DNA of 64,000 bases, from the NCBI GenBank assembly GCA_050084515.1, contig CM114272.1, forward strand, positions 59,644,001 through 59,708,000. The letters run 5' to 3'. Shown here piece after piece: positions 1 to 12,086 of the stretch (position 1 is the first letter of the stretch; each line of letters opens with the position of its first letter). The DNA is from Blasia pusilla (taxonomy: Eukaryota; Marchantiophyta; Marchantiopsida; Blasiales). The translations under genes were made by a program, and so were the position numbers. The notes beneath the pieces were generated by a model. That model was given only the letters and a program-made list of their open reading frames with translations. It was not told the origin of the DNA and did not search any database.

Positions 1-822
1 GCCCATGATCGGTAATGGATGCAACTGTGGAGTCGGAGCATTGAACGATGCTCGGACCCGATCACACACCATGCACCTGGCAACAAACTGCTGAACGTCA
101 GTCTGCATGCCTCGCCACCAATACTGAATCTGGAGCAAGCTATACGTCCGCTTCACCCCAAAGTGACCGAACTCCTCGTGGGCATGCTGCACTAGTTGTG
201 CTCTCTGTGAAGGATGCGGCACTACGCGTACTCTGCCATCCTCCCAAACCCTCAAAACATGTGTCCCCTCCCAACGGAACCGTCTGGCACGCTGTAGGAT
301 CCGATCCCGCTCTCTAGCATCCATGGTGCTCGCAAGGCTGCCAGTACGAAGGTACTCTAAGACTACTCCATCATCATGAATATCTCGGCCACTTGTCGTG
401 TCCTCACTAGCCTCGGGATCTAAGGACTCTCCACTAGACCTCGCCATCGAAGTCTCCACACTCTGGCTCTCCATAGCCAACATGCCTAAATAGGCTGACG
501 TGTGCCATCCTGGCACCGACTCCTCATCACTCTCTCCATGCCATCGAGCTCCAGTCGCATCTCGCTGACTCGGGCATGGGTTACGACTCAACCCATCTGC
601 ATCCTGGTTGAGCGTCCCAGGTCTATGTACCACCTGAAAATCATACTCCTGCAACAACAGAGCCCATCTCGCAAGCTTCCCTGTAAGCTTGTCGGACTCC
701 ATCAACCACTTCAGTGGTTGATGATCAGTGATGATGGTAAAGGGGTTGCCGAATAAGTAACACTGAAATGCGCGACGGCCACACCGCATGACCAAGCACT
801 CACCCTCATACGAGCTGTACTT
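1..822 (-). pseudogene. Ty3/gypsy pol: RNase H C-terminal half and integrase zinc finger (partial)
   Basis: Reading the minus strand, a frame stays open from about 822 to the window edge, so the element continues to the left. It starts in RNase H (ITDHQPLKWLM, then HRPGTLNQDADGLSRNPCP, the usual end of gypsy RNase H), passes a polar linker, and reaches the integrase HHCC zinc finger (HAHEEFGHFGVKRTY, YWWRGMQTDV, CMVCDR) at roughly 60-240. The integrase catalytic core lies outside the window. A 1-nt shift near 822 separates this frame from the upstream RNase H/RT frame, so the polyprotein is broken. Domain identity is firm; the element is a relic. Confidence 0.88.
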
Positions 823-1963
823 TGCCTGAAGCGTTGTTCGAGCGGCTAGCGTAAGCCACCACGAACTCTCTACCCTCATCATCATGTTGGGTGAGCACCG
901 CTCCAAGCCCCAACATGCTCCAATCTGTGTGCAACTGGAAAGGACGCCCCCTGATCGGTCTCCTCAAGATGGGTGCGGACGTCCACCTATCCTTGAGCAA
1001 CTGAAATGCTCACTCCTGCTCATCCCCCTAGTGCCACTCGTGATCCACCTTGGTCAGCAAGGGCCGCCATAATCGAATGAATCCCTTGACGTATCGCGGA
1101 TAGAAGTTCGCCAATCCCATGAATGCACGAACACGGCTCACATCTGTAGGGCGTGGAATGCGTGAGATAGCCTCTACCTTCGTCTGCTGAACACCAAGGC
1201 CCCCTGGGTATATCGTATGATCCAAGTACTCAATCTGGTCGAAGAAGAACTTGCACTTGCCTGGATGTAGCTTCAGCCCATGTAATTGCAATCGTCGAAA
1301 CACCTCCTCTAGATGTTGCTCATGCTCCTCAACCGTGGCGCTAAAGATTACGATGTCATCAATATAACACCTAGCAAAATCCTGACCAGCCAAGATCCTA
1401 TCCATGACCCTCTGAAACTCAGCCGGGGCATTCTTTAACCCAAATGGTAAGAACCGCCACTGGTACAAACAATCCTTCCCGTGAGGATCGATGCCCCAAA
1501 ATGCCGTCTTCTGCCTGTCCTCCAATCTGATAGGCAGCTGATGGTATCCGGCTCGCAAATCCAATGAACTAAAGACCTTTGCGTGACCAATCGCATCAAA
1601 GATCTCCTCAGGGGTGGGCATGGCATACCTATCGGACTTCATTTGCCGATTGATAGGTCAGTAATCCCCACACATCCGCCTATCCGTCCAGTTGCCATGC
1701 ACATCCTTCTTGGCGGGCATGACAGTGGCAGATGCATACTCCCCATGCGACATCTCCACTAGTCCTGCTCCGACCAAGTCCTGGCTCCTACTCTGAATCA
1801 GAGCCCTCTCCATATCACTGTACTTGTAGGGTCGTCGGAAGATCGGCATATCACTCGACAACTCAATGCGGATCCCCGCTCCCTTCAGCGTACCCAAATC
1901 CTCCATGCTAAACGCAAAGCAGCTCCTATAACTCATGAGGAACTAATGTATTCGGCGCCGCTC
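806..1963 (-). pseudogene. Ty3/gypsy reverse transcriptase and RNase H N-terminus, with in-frame stops
   Basis: One minus-strand frame encodes a Ty3/gypsy reverse transcriptase: SATVMPAKKDVHGNWTDRR, the catalytic YIDD in RCYIDDIVIF (about 1345-1375), LPFGLKNAPAEFQRVMDR, the GKCKFF/GLGVQQTKV thumb region and LRAGYHQLPIR. RNase H follows (FQLHTDWSMLGLGAVLTQ, FVVAYASRSNN). Stops interrupt it: TGA after CGDY near 1658, where the family has Arg (CGA to TGA), then TAG and TGA near 1026-1013 between RT and RNase H. The linkage is the usual gag-PR-RT-RH-IN order on the minus strand. Inactive copy. Confidence 0.9.
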
Positions 1964-1976
1964 TCCTCCTGTCAAC

Positions 1977-4600
1977 TTAGGGCCCATATATGGCTCCCAA
2001 GTCTCCATCGTGACTACGGTAGGACTCTCTGGAGCGGGTATCGGTGGTTGCTATGGTGCAACCCCGTCTCGAACAACAACACTCGGCCGCTCTCCTGTCA
2101 GCCAACTGCAAACTCTGATCTCCTCCACGTGTAGTGCCCGAAACCACGCTCGATGCTATGGCTATCATCTCCTTGCGTACCTTCAAAACATCCCAAGAAG
2201 TCCAAGGGTGTCTCTCCCGATCTCCCCTGGTGCGTAGATCTCCTCGGGTCTCGCCCCCAACCATTGCCTCCACCGTCTCGGTAGGCATGGGGCTCACCAA
2301 CGCAACCGCTGTGATCTGTCGCGATCTCATACGACGCTGCTCAGCCACTCCCAAGCTGAGGATCCATGTCAAGCAATTCACGTCCATTGCCTGACCCAAG
2401 ACATGGCGTCGTGATGCCTCTAACACTGATGGTACTGCCGTCACTCCTGTGGGAAATCCCATCGCTCGCTCTCTCTTGTCGGCTCCACCAACCGCTGAAC
2501 CTGGTCATCCCAAACCAAGCCAGAACCGGCCTCCTTGTATGCATAGGAAGCGGGAAAACTCACAAACGTGGGCAAGGCTGCCCGCGGCCTGCCTACCCTG
2601 TTGACCACAGTCAGCGGTGGTCGATCATCGTGCCTCTCGCTGTGATCGGCGACTGGATCGAATGGAATCCACTAACAAAGGGGAGGGGCGCTCCACTCTC
2701 ACATACGCCCTCCATAACACCGCATGGGGCACCAAGTTGGTCCACCATAGACGCGGGTGATGGGCTCTAGAACCTACACTCGCCGCATCCAAGAACACTG
2801 CTTTGGGCGATCCGGCACGCACTGATGAGCACTCGTCACGACCCGTGACACTGGAGTCTCCTAAGATCGGCACATTCTCGAATGTAGGTGGAGAACGAGA
2901 CTAGTGCTCCTACAAGCGCCGTAAGACCCTCAACATCTCCCAAAACAACCTGGACCGAGTGTCGACCAACCCCATTTGCCTCGTCCAAAGACTCGATTGG
3001 CCCTGACATGGCCAACCGGCAATGACCAAATCAATGGTCCCTACCCGCTCTAAGTCCTGCGCCCCCAACAACAAAATATCCCTCGGTAGGGAACTCTGGT
3101 ACCCTGTCAGATCTGGACTTGAGACAATAAGTCGGGAAAACGTAGGCGTAATTGCGCCACATGTCGTAGTGAGACGCGCCTCGTAACATCATCACTCTCC
3201 ACATACAGTCTTTGTTGTACTCGCACGCCTCTGAAAAAAGAAATGGCTAACCCGGTGCTAATCCCTCCAAAGAGATCTAACACTCGAATACCCTCCTCCG
3301 GGGTACACCACACAATGGGTGTGGTATCCAAGGGTGTCATCGTAGCACTCCCTGCTACCTCGGGTTCCTCAGACCCGTCATGCTCTGGTGCAAACGCCTC
3401 GCTCCACGCGATGCACGTGCTCATCTGCCAATCGTTGAAGCTCCTCAGTCGAGCCCCACAGCGGCACCTCTCCTCCACGGAATGATGCAGCTACCATAAC
3501 ACTCCTCTCCATAGAAATGTCAGGAACGGGAGTATCCTCTGCATGGACATGTCCCTCAATCAAATCACTAGGCCAAGTGATGGCACTTTGCTAAATGCTG
3601 CTAAGGTCGCCATCTCTCCTGGCCGTTGCTTAATCACTGCACTGTGAATCGAAGCGGGTAATGAGCTAAGACGCCCATCACCTGATCGCCATCCTGGTCT
3701 CAGGGGACGACTCCTCCCGGTAATCCGGGAAAACCCCATCGGGTATAACGCGCCCACCAACCAAGGCGTCGAGGACTCTGCATCGATCCACGATCGCCTT
3801 GGCGCGCACCACGGACTCATCGTAGGATGTCGGCGAATCCTCACCACGACCTCTGTCGGGTGATATATCTTGTGTGGTACTCGCTCCACCCAAGGATGTA
3901 TCAGTATCCGGAATGGACAACGCTCCACATCGGCTCTCGTCAAGCCCAATCCTCTCGAATGACGCTTTCCCCAACATCAAGGGATGCGCTCAATCAACAA
4001 GGCAGCTGCCGACTAAAAGCTCTACCTCTAGGACTCACCAAGCTGGAAGACCTCTCCTTGGTTATCCAGCAACACAACACAAGGAGAAGCCATGGCACGC
4101 TCTATCGCGGGTCTAGCGGGCATCTCCGCCATCCTAGCGACCGCATGACCGCCATGAATCGGCGTGGGCGGCCCGAGCATCCGCTCAGGGCGGGTCCATC
4201 ACCTCCTCTGCAATCACCTCAAGCGTGATGGGAACTCCAACTTCGCTCACATAGTGAAGCGGCCAGCGAAAAAGCCTCGGCGGGCGTGCCCCCAACGTCA
4301 CAACATCGGAGCAGAAAATAAAGGAGTGCGGTACACAACGGTGGCGCCCCAACAACGTGCTCGACACATGCCCCTCTTGAGTATCAACAATAGGAGTAAA
4401 TGCACTTTCGCTTCTCCCATCACCCTCCGTGCTGCACACCAACAACATTACCAACTCTCCGGGAACTTTGATGAGGACCCATCGATGGGGTCCTCATCGC
4501 CGACAACGTGAAAGACTAAGGAAGCCTAGTCGTCTTCCGGCTTCCCCCTTTGTGGATCCAACTCTGCGGCTGCTCCACGCGTCAACTGCGGCGGCCTCCA
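1977..4600 (-). other. Degenerate gypsy segment between gag and RT (protease and linker region)
   Basis: This lies where the protease and connecting region of the left-hand gypsy element should be. Open stretches shift frame every few hundred bases. Some have the residue texture of a retroelement protease/linker (for example around 3560-3980), but I could not find an intact D-(S/T)-G catalytic triad. I treat it as frameshifted coding sequence of the same element, not as separate genes. Confidence 0.5.
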
Positions 4601-4602
4601 TC

Positions 4603-6074
4603 TCAGCAACCCCCACATCCATCCGGGATCCTCCGGATCTCGGCTGCTCCATATGATGTCGATGCCACGGATCCGGCATCGGGTAACCTCAATGCCATAG
4701 CGGCAATCTGCTCCTGTAGTTGCTGTATTTGAGCAGCCATCCCAGCCTCACGTCCGGCATCTCCCTCGGCGTGTCTAGGTGGTGGTACTCTATCTCCTCC
4801 ACGGGAAGCTCCACCACCCTGTCGGGCAACTCCAGTTCCTCGTCCCCCAACGGGACCACCTGGTGCACGATCTCTAGGCCCACCGGACCGGCTACTCGAT
4901 CGGTGCCCCTCTCGCCCCTCGGTCGGACGTAACTCAGGATGTAAATCTGAAACACCTGGCGTGTGTATGACCATACCTCTGACAATAGTCACACTGATAA
5001 CCTCCTGGTGCAACACCATCTCCTCCTCCATGCTGAGGCACACGTCCATGACCCTAACAAGTGCAATCGCGCTCATGATGGGCTCCACCACATGACCAAC
5101 AAGTAATAGTAGGCGGCTGCTGCTGAGCCGCATATGAAGGCGCAGGTCTCTGTGGCACGGCCTCCCGGTATCCTCCCTGGGCTCGTGGTGCCCACGATCG
5201 ACCTATCTCGAGTCACGTTCTTTGCCGCAGGTGGTGCAGACAATCGTGATTGCTCTCGCCCAGAACCCATGGTGGCTACGCTCTCCTCCGCCATGTTGCG
5301 CTCAATGTTCTCGGCGGTCCTAAAAACGTCTCTCAACGTAGGGGAGGTGTTCATAAGAAGCACCCCCTCCCGCACCCGTGTCCGCATGGTCCGGTCCAGC
5401 ATCGCGTACCATGACTGGATAGCCTAAGCCTCTGTCACCCCCTGAGTGACGTTGATCAACCAGCGCAAGCGAGTGTAAGCCTCATGCAAACTCTCACCCG
5501 GGCGCTTCTGGAAGTCGTGGATGCTCCGCAACTTCTCTGTCCGTACCCCCTGGTAGCTCGCCCTCAACTCAGCAAAGAACTCAACCACAGGGTTGAACCT
5601 GGGACGAACCCGACTAGACGGTGCAACTGCTCCCGTGCGAGTGACTCCTCCTAAAACGTCACTAGTGGAAGAGGCAGTAGCCTCTCCTGACTCCTCCTCC
5701 TCATCTGGGAACGGCTCCGTCCATGACACATAATGTGGGTCATAGTAGAGCCTCCACGCCTCGATCTCACATGCATATCTCTGAGAGAACTCATGGTAAT
5801 TGTCCATGGGCACCCCTTCTAAATGCTGGAACATACTGTTCCATGCTGTAAATGGGTTGAACTCTCTAGAGTTCCTGGCCCGTTGGGATTCGCACCAACT
5901 TCTAAACTCTGCTATAAAATCGTACAACTCAATCGTGCCTACTGCAGCTGAAAACCTACATGGTCCTCTACCCCGGTCGTCCATCTCGTACGCCCAACTG
6001 GTAGGACCACTCACAACGTGTGGCGATGTGCTCACAAACTCCTCTACACCCTCCCCCTCGTCTGACGATGACAC
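4603..6074 (-). pseudogene. Ty3/gypsy gag with CCHC zinc knuckle, broken
   Basis: Minus-strand ORF 6074-5424 opens with an acidic segment and runs into a gag-like region (FNPFTAWNSMFQHL; EFFAELRASYQGVRTEKL; FQKRPGESLHEAYTRLRWL). The same frame continues after one TAG to about 5073. A zinc knuckle of the form C-x2-C-x4-H-x4-C (CDYCQRYGHTHARC) is readable at 4999-4949, but in another frame, so at least one frameshift separates it. A glutamine-rich, probably coiled-coil stretch (AAQIQQLQEQIAAM) follows near 4740. Gag packages element RNA in a cytoplasmic particle; this copy cannot make an intact one. Confidence 0.75.
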
Positions 6075-7080
6075 AGAAGGAGGTCGAGGTAGTCCCTCAC
6101 GTGGAGACCCTCGGAACCTCGCGCCACTTCGCGTAAAACCTCTAGAGCTACTCTCAGGTTCACCACCTTGCCTCTCAAAGTCCCGAACGGACTCCGTGAT
6201 GACCCTCGTGCCCCTCTCACCTGATCACTCTAAACCTCGTGAGGAATCCCTCAATCACTCATCCCAAACATGCGGCACTCGATCTACACTCTCTCTCCCC
6301 GAGACGTGTAACGTGCGGCAACACGGGGCGTGGTGCGGCAAATCGACCAGACTATCATCTCATCGACAACCTACCCTCAACTCCGGACATCCCACACAGG
6401 TCTATGTCCCCTAAACCACATACATAAATGATGCTCTGAGCATCCACACACCCAATATCCCAAATAAATCCCAGAATCCCTCACACGTGCAGGATAAAGG
6501 ACCAGAATGGGTAACCTGAACACATGTCGATTTCGCTCCTCAGCAACTGCAAATCTCGACCCCAACTCGATCGTGGAGACAACTCCTCCAATCAGCAAGT
6601 CATACTCCTCCCGTACTGAGGCTGCTCAAAACTCCTCGATAGACAATGCGGTCCCAGCGGAACGGTGCGGCGTTGCAGGCGGCACGGAACGGCTACGAAC
6701 GGCACGGCCCTCGATGGTGGGATGCGGCACTCGGCGGCAGACCCTCCTCAATCAATAATAATCCCACACTGCTCCACAATGGCGGTGCGGCTCGCGTCGA
6801 GGCGGTGCGGTGCGCCCACAGCACGGCGCGCGGCAATCGGCGGCGCGTTGCGGCTCTGGCGTCGCGGCACGATACTCGATCGTCGTCGAGCGGCTACCAA
6901 TCACAACATAGCAGCATGAAATCAAAACTCAAACACCATAACCGGAGGTCATCTGCTATCACTGGTTGATGAAGAAACTGCGATGACGGTGGCGGCCAAA
7001 ATAAAGTACGTGGTGGCGACGCAAGTCAAGGAATCAACGAACGTCGTGGAAGACCCTCCACTCCGTAATGCGGCAATGGC
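6075..7080. other. Spacer upstream of the left gypsy gag, GC-rich in part
   Basis: No gene supported. The 5' leader and LTR of the left gypsy element should lie here or just beyond, but I found no convincing primer-binding site or LTR end. About 6650-6880 is rich in CGGC/GCGGC words on both strands, which produces spurious ORFs. Confidence 0.5.
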
Positions 7081-7230
7081 ACCCAAAGGGTGGACAATGG
7101 ACGGTGGACCGTTGACAGTGACGGTTGACCGCTGATGGTGACGGCCGACCGATGACGGTGACCGTTGACGGTGATGGTTGACCGTTGACCGGTGACAGTG
7201 ATGGTTGACCGTCGACCGTTGACGGTGACT
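7081..7230. repeat. Minisatellite of GTTGACCG/GGTGACxG units
   Basis: About 150 bp of imperfect short units alternating GTTGACC, GTGACGG and CCGTTGAC. The TTGAC core occurs many times, mostly as TTGACC. The unit is a degenerate 9-12 bp, and no coding signal follows it. Confidence 0.75.
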
Positions 7231-7814
7231 ATGATAGCGACGGCCGCCGCCGGTGTGGCGGCTGATTTAGGGTTTGCACAATTTAACCCTAAAAATCGCC
7301 TAGCAATGGCAGCTTTACAAGATTGATCATAACTTTTTGCTCGCAACTCCAAATTGTGCACTGTTTGTTGCACAGCGTGCACAGCTTCATGATCTACGCC
7401 AACATCAAAAAATATTTAGAATCGGACATTTCAGTAAAAACTGACAGGGACTGTCGTAAAGCCCAATGTCTCTTTCTCCTACACAAAATTCAGCAGCGCT
7501 CCCGCGCTGATTTCTCCCAACGAAAATGTAACATCTGTAAAAATACAAATCAGCAAGCTACATGGTGCTCCCGAGAGCACCAGCATGGGGCAACCTGCCC
7601 CCATACTCAATCCCTATAAAAAATTGGGCAACGCTTCCGCGCGCCACTCTTCCACACGAAAAATTGGCAAATGCAAAGAATAATGAAAGTAGCCCTTGCT
7701 CCGGTGAGCACTCCCATGAGCCGCTGAACGGGGAACACGGTCCCCAACCTGCAAAAACAGCGAGTGACCAGTGAGCTCCCCCATGAAGCTCTCTCACTCT
7801 CTCATTCTCTCATT

Positions 7815-8330
7815 CTCTCTTTGTAAAGTAAGCTCCAATCTCTCTCTACACACCATAGCTCTCAAAGGTGTGCACTCTCTCTCATGTCAAACCAAACCCA
7901 CTCTCCTAATGAGAGGCTCAGGTTACACTCACAAGGCAAGGGACCATAGCTCCGCCGCCTCATGCCAAGAGGTTCAACAAAGAGAGAATGAGCTCTCAAG
8001 CTCTCTCTCCTTGAGGTATACCCCTCCCCTCTCCCAAGCTCTCTCCATGGTAACCTATTCTCCCAAGTCACCTCCTTGGCTCTTAACCTGATGTAGGAGG
8101 TCAAGGGCCACTTACCAAAAATATTAAGTCGATCATATACTCAAAATGGTACTTACCTAAAATAGTAAGTTCCTCAATATGGCTCCAAATGAGCCAAAAC
8201 GAAAGGGAAACCTGCTATCTCAGGTTTCCAAGGGTCTCAGCAGGTCACCCTTGACCTACTGGGCGTGTCCTCCACTACTCATGAAGGCGCTCTATTAGAT
8301 CTCACCGATCTATCCTAAAAGACGTGACAT
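7815..8330 (-). repeat. Dispersed repeat, copy 1 (inverted relative to 32110-32612)
   Basis: Its reverse complement matches 32110-32612 over about 500 bp, with shared landmarks such as AGGATAGATCGGTG, AGGAACTTACTATTTTAGG, GACCTCCTACATCAGGT and GAGAGAGATTGGA. The shared 80-codon reading frame (8104-7862 here, 32325-32567 there) reflects this homology; nothing else suggests a gene. It could be a solo LTR or other transposon fragment, but I could not define termini or target duplications. Confidence 0.75.
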
Positions 8331-8439
8331 CTCTCTCTCTCTGTGTGCATAGAACCGCATGTTATCTCAATGTAGGATAGAACCGCAAGATTAGCCATGA
8401 AGAATAGTGAGTGGCCGCGATCAAGCAGCTGATCTATGA

Positions 8440-8913
8440 GAGACCCTAAATCTGACACACTCCCAAATCCGAGATAGCTAGAACTTGCGAGTGGGAAAAG
8501 CGGGTAAAAATCAGAAAGAGATTTAAAAATCTCTCTAAGAGACTGAGTTGAGAGCGGCCGAGAGAAAGCATGCCATGCGCCAAGAGCCCGGGCGTAGCCA
8601 AGAGGAAATAGCCAAGCGCGACCATGTGGGAGAGTTGGATGCCTAGCGCACTTGCAACAGAAAGCCTAGCGTGGCCACAAGAGAGGGTCACGAAAATTTT
8701 GAAAGCAACCAATATCTGAGAGCCTAAATCTAACACGAAATCCGAGTGGTAAAATTTGACTAGGAAAAGCAAGTCAAAATCCAAGAGTGCTAAAAACTCT
8801 CCATGGTGGGAAAAGCAAGTCAAAATCACAGAGAGAGCCAAAATCTCTCTTCCGGCAAGCCGAATTGAGAGCAAGCCCAAATCAACAAGAGCTTGAATTG
8901 AGAACAAGAGAAT

Positions 8914-8944
<31 letters not shown>

Positions 8945-9300
8945 CAGCGTTGAAGAGATTGGAGATGTAGCCGCAAACGAACTAGACCAAAGAGGTGTCA
9001 TAGAGCCGAGCGCGGGCAAGAGAGAGCGGAGGGCGCGAGAGAGAGTCGGGTGAAAGAAGACAACGCAGGCCGAAGGAGAGAAAGTTGCTCAGGAGAGCAC
9101 GTTGAAAAACACACAAGCCGGGCCAAAAGAGATAATGTCGCCCAGGAGTATGAGAGCCACGCTACCCCACAGCCGTGCAACTTGAGAGTCGTGCGCGAAC
9201 AAGCTGGAGTGGTTGTAGGAAGAGAGCCGAGTGCAGCCGTGAGCTGAGGGAATGAGGAAGCGGTAGGGAGGGGAAGAGTGTAGGTTCGGGGCAGATGGGT
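8440..9300. other. GA-rich low-complexity tract with an (AG)n microsatellite
   Basis: Strongly purine-biased on the plus strand, with a pure AG run at about 8917-8944. Long ORFs here translate as runs of Leu/Ser or Arg/Glu and are compositional artefacts. I see no gene. Confidence 0.7.
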
Positions 9301-9861
9301 CACCTAGCCATTGTCACCGTTGAACCAACCTTTAGCCACCGCCAGATCTTGGCGCCCTACATCGGACGGCCACATCTAGGTGCCCTAAATTGGACGGCTA
9401 GATCTACATCTCTAATGGATTTTAATTTTTTTTTCCTCTAAGGATATTTCTCACTTGAAAACAAATCCCTTCACACGTCTTCTATTCTCACGTTACGATT
9501 CCTGGTTGGATTTTTTCCACTTCTACTTTCTTCACGTGTACTTTCACATAGTAATACATATCAACTGTCCTTATTGTTATTTTTGAAATGCATGGCCTTT
9601 CAAGTTTTATTCTCGAGCAAGGATTTCATTTCACTGTAATGACATGGTGTTGTATCATTGAACTTGAAAAAATGGAGGAGAGGCCACTTCGTGATACAAT
9701 AAATCTACGACTTTCAACTTCTAGAATAGAGAATCCACTTGGTTCATTAATTTGATCATCTCCAACGTATGTTACCTATTTTCCTCATTCTATTATTATT
9801 ATTATTATGTTTGAAAAGTTACGTACAAGTTATTAAAATTGTAATGTAAGAATCTGCAGAC

Positions 9862-10290
9862 TCCCTATTCCATCAAATCCTCTTGATATACGTGATTTCT
9901 GAAAAGTCTTATGTGGCCAGGCTCAAAGAAGATATCGTGCAATTTGTGCAAAGAAATTTGTTATTCAAATGATACAAGCGCATCTGCCTCAAATATCTCC
10001 AACGTAGGTTCTTTCCTTTGAAAATTTCATCTCACTTCCATTTTCTTTTCATAGTTATCTCAAATGTCATTTTATTGTTCTCTAATTTCGAGGTATTTTT
10101 AAGATCTAATGGAGGGATTGGTTATTAACCTCATTGCATAAAAACTCTTTTTTCCAGACTTCCTCTACCATAAAATCCTATAGATATACGTGATTTTAGG
10201 AAGGTATTACATGCTGAGGCATAAAAACAAAAAATGCACTATTCGTGTAGAGAAATTGGCACATCAAAAGAAGAAAAGGTGGATCTATCA
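9862..10290 (+). repeat. Tandemly duplicated exon-like segment at the Helitron 5' side
   Basis: Two related blocks, about 9865-9990 and 10155-10290, both begin with a form of CCAT.AAATCCT..(T)GATATACGTGATTT, followed by a purine-rich, Lys/Arg-rich coding texture. Helitron Rep proteins often begin with repeated basic segments, so these may be duplicated N-terminal exons of the adjacent relic. The second block leads into an ORF at 10190-10411 rich in Lys and Arg. Confidence 0.5.
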
Positions 10291-10432
10291 AAGGGAACAT
10301 AAACGGAGAAGGCGCACCCTTCAACAAAACTTGGTTGATACTCCCATTATAGAGGGAAATCAAGATGATATACATATTGTCCCACAGACTCTCCAATTCA
10401 AGATATTGTGAGGTATAAAAAGATTCAATGAT

Positions 10433-12086
10433 GTGACAATTATTCTTTTCTTTTATGGAGAGACATTTGAATGTTTTTTCAATGAAACTTACAATTTGCC
10501 TTTTAGGTCTTTACGTCAAGAATACACTTTGGATATACTTGGGGTTGAGGTACCTAATGTGGCAATCATTCAAGAGGATGTGTGTATTCTTGGAGTTGAA
10601 GCACATGAAGTACTTGAAGTGGCTTCCATACATGAAGTAAGTGAGATATCCACTCATGCATTTGCAATAATTAAGAACATACTTTCTACTCCCAATGGAG
10701 TTGAAAACCCAAGAGTGAGTGGAGTTATGCTTCCTACTTCAACAAAATTTCATATATTGACTAATATCCGGAGGATTATGAAAGTCAAAAAGTCATTCAA
10801 TCTTGCATGGACTGGAAACTTCAAAGAAAGTGATGTAAGAAAACTCGGTATGCCCTCAATTTTAAGTCAAAAAACAAGACGTCTCACTATTGGAAAGATG
10901 ATTGAGATATGTTCTTCATGTCATGCTCTTCATTGGAAATGTGAGGAGGTGAAGGCTGCAAGATTTCATAACTCGTCTTTTGGTATGTGTTGCATTGAAA
11001 AATACAACTTCCATTCTTGAAAAAGACTCGTCCATTTTTAAATCGTTGATTTCAGGTATCGATGGGCAAAGTGCTCACTTTCTCACCCATGCTCGAGCTT
11101 ATAATTCTGCATTATAAATAGCCTCTGCAAGAGCTCATGTGACAAAGCAAATTGGTGGTACTGGACATTTTAGGGTTCAAGGTGGGATCTACCATACTAT
11201 TGGAGCAATTCATCCAAAAGAAGGGGATCATCCAAGATTTTCTCAGATCTATATTCATGATGTTGATAATGAATTGGAGAATAGAGGAAGAGTTGGAGAT
11301 TATGTCACATGATCTCCAACCAAACATCTTACAAGGGCTCCAAGAAATGTTACACGAACATAATCCATATGTGAAAATATTTTTTCACATCACAAATGAG
11401 GCAAGAGAGTCTAATGTGCGCATCATCCTAAAGGCAAGTAAGTGTGGACCTGAGGCCAAACGTTATCACTTACCATTGGCTTATGAAGTTGTAAGAATTT
11501 TGCTAGGTGATGGAAGAGAGTGTGTTAATTATCGTGATATTGTTGTGCAATTACATGGAAGGGATGCAAGACGTATATCAGACCTAAATGAAGCCTATCT
11601 TCCATTGCACTTTGTTTTGTTATTTGTCTATGGTGAAGCTGGTTGGCATCCTGGAATATCATTTGGGAGTTTTCAAGAATCTACAACAACATATATATCT
11701 AGAAGGGATAATATACGAGTTGACCATATGAATACAAAATTTTCAGATGACTCAATGAACGAGGGTAGAGTTGATCGTGAAATTAATGATGATAGAATGA
11801 TGAGGAATAAAAAGAGCATAATAGTCTTGCAATTTTCCTCTTCTCGACTACAAACATGACTTGTAGTTGAAAATGATAATCGGCTATTTTGATTGGATCA
11901 CCTTACTCAAGAGTATATGGTTGATGTATATGCAACTATAGAGATGCAACGATTATGTTGGGTTAGATTAAATTAAAAGGAGTTTCGGGCTGAATTATAC
12001 CAAGGTATAAAAGATGCTTTATATCAACATTATATGGATGGTTATAATGCCCACGTTTTTGAAATTTTGACAGAAAGATCAAGTTT
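10433..12086 (+). pseudogene. Helitron replicase, N-terminal region
   Basis: Plus-strand frames carry the Helitron-like N domain: EICSSCHALHWKCEEVKAA then FGMCC (about 10905-11000), AHFLTHARAYNSAL (11075-11115), GGIYHTIGAIHPKEG...FSQIYIHD (11150-11265), LQEMLHEHNPYVKIF (11340-11385), then RDARRISDLNEAYLPLHF...YGEAGWHPGI (11560-11660) and an ELYQGIKDAL-like motif near 12000. The frame changes between 11020 and 11320 and stops occur (for example within 11110-11120 and after 11859), so the gene is decayed. It is interrupted at 12086 by a 1.45 kb LTR insertion and resumes at 13537. Helitrons move as rolling-circle elements; this protein would begin the Rep/helicase polypeptide. Confidence 0.85.

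Noticed and set aside
1977-2873. Several separate ORFs on both strands in the left gypsy element
   Set aside because: They are frame fragments or shadows of the decayed protease/linker region.
8446-8976. 176-codon minus-strand ORF
   Set aside because: Leu/Ser runs produced by the (AG)n microsatellite and GA-rich composition.
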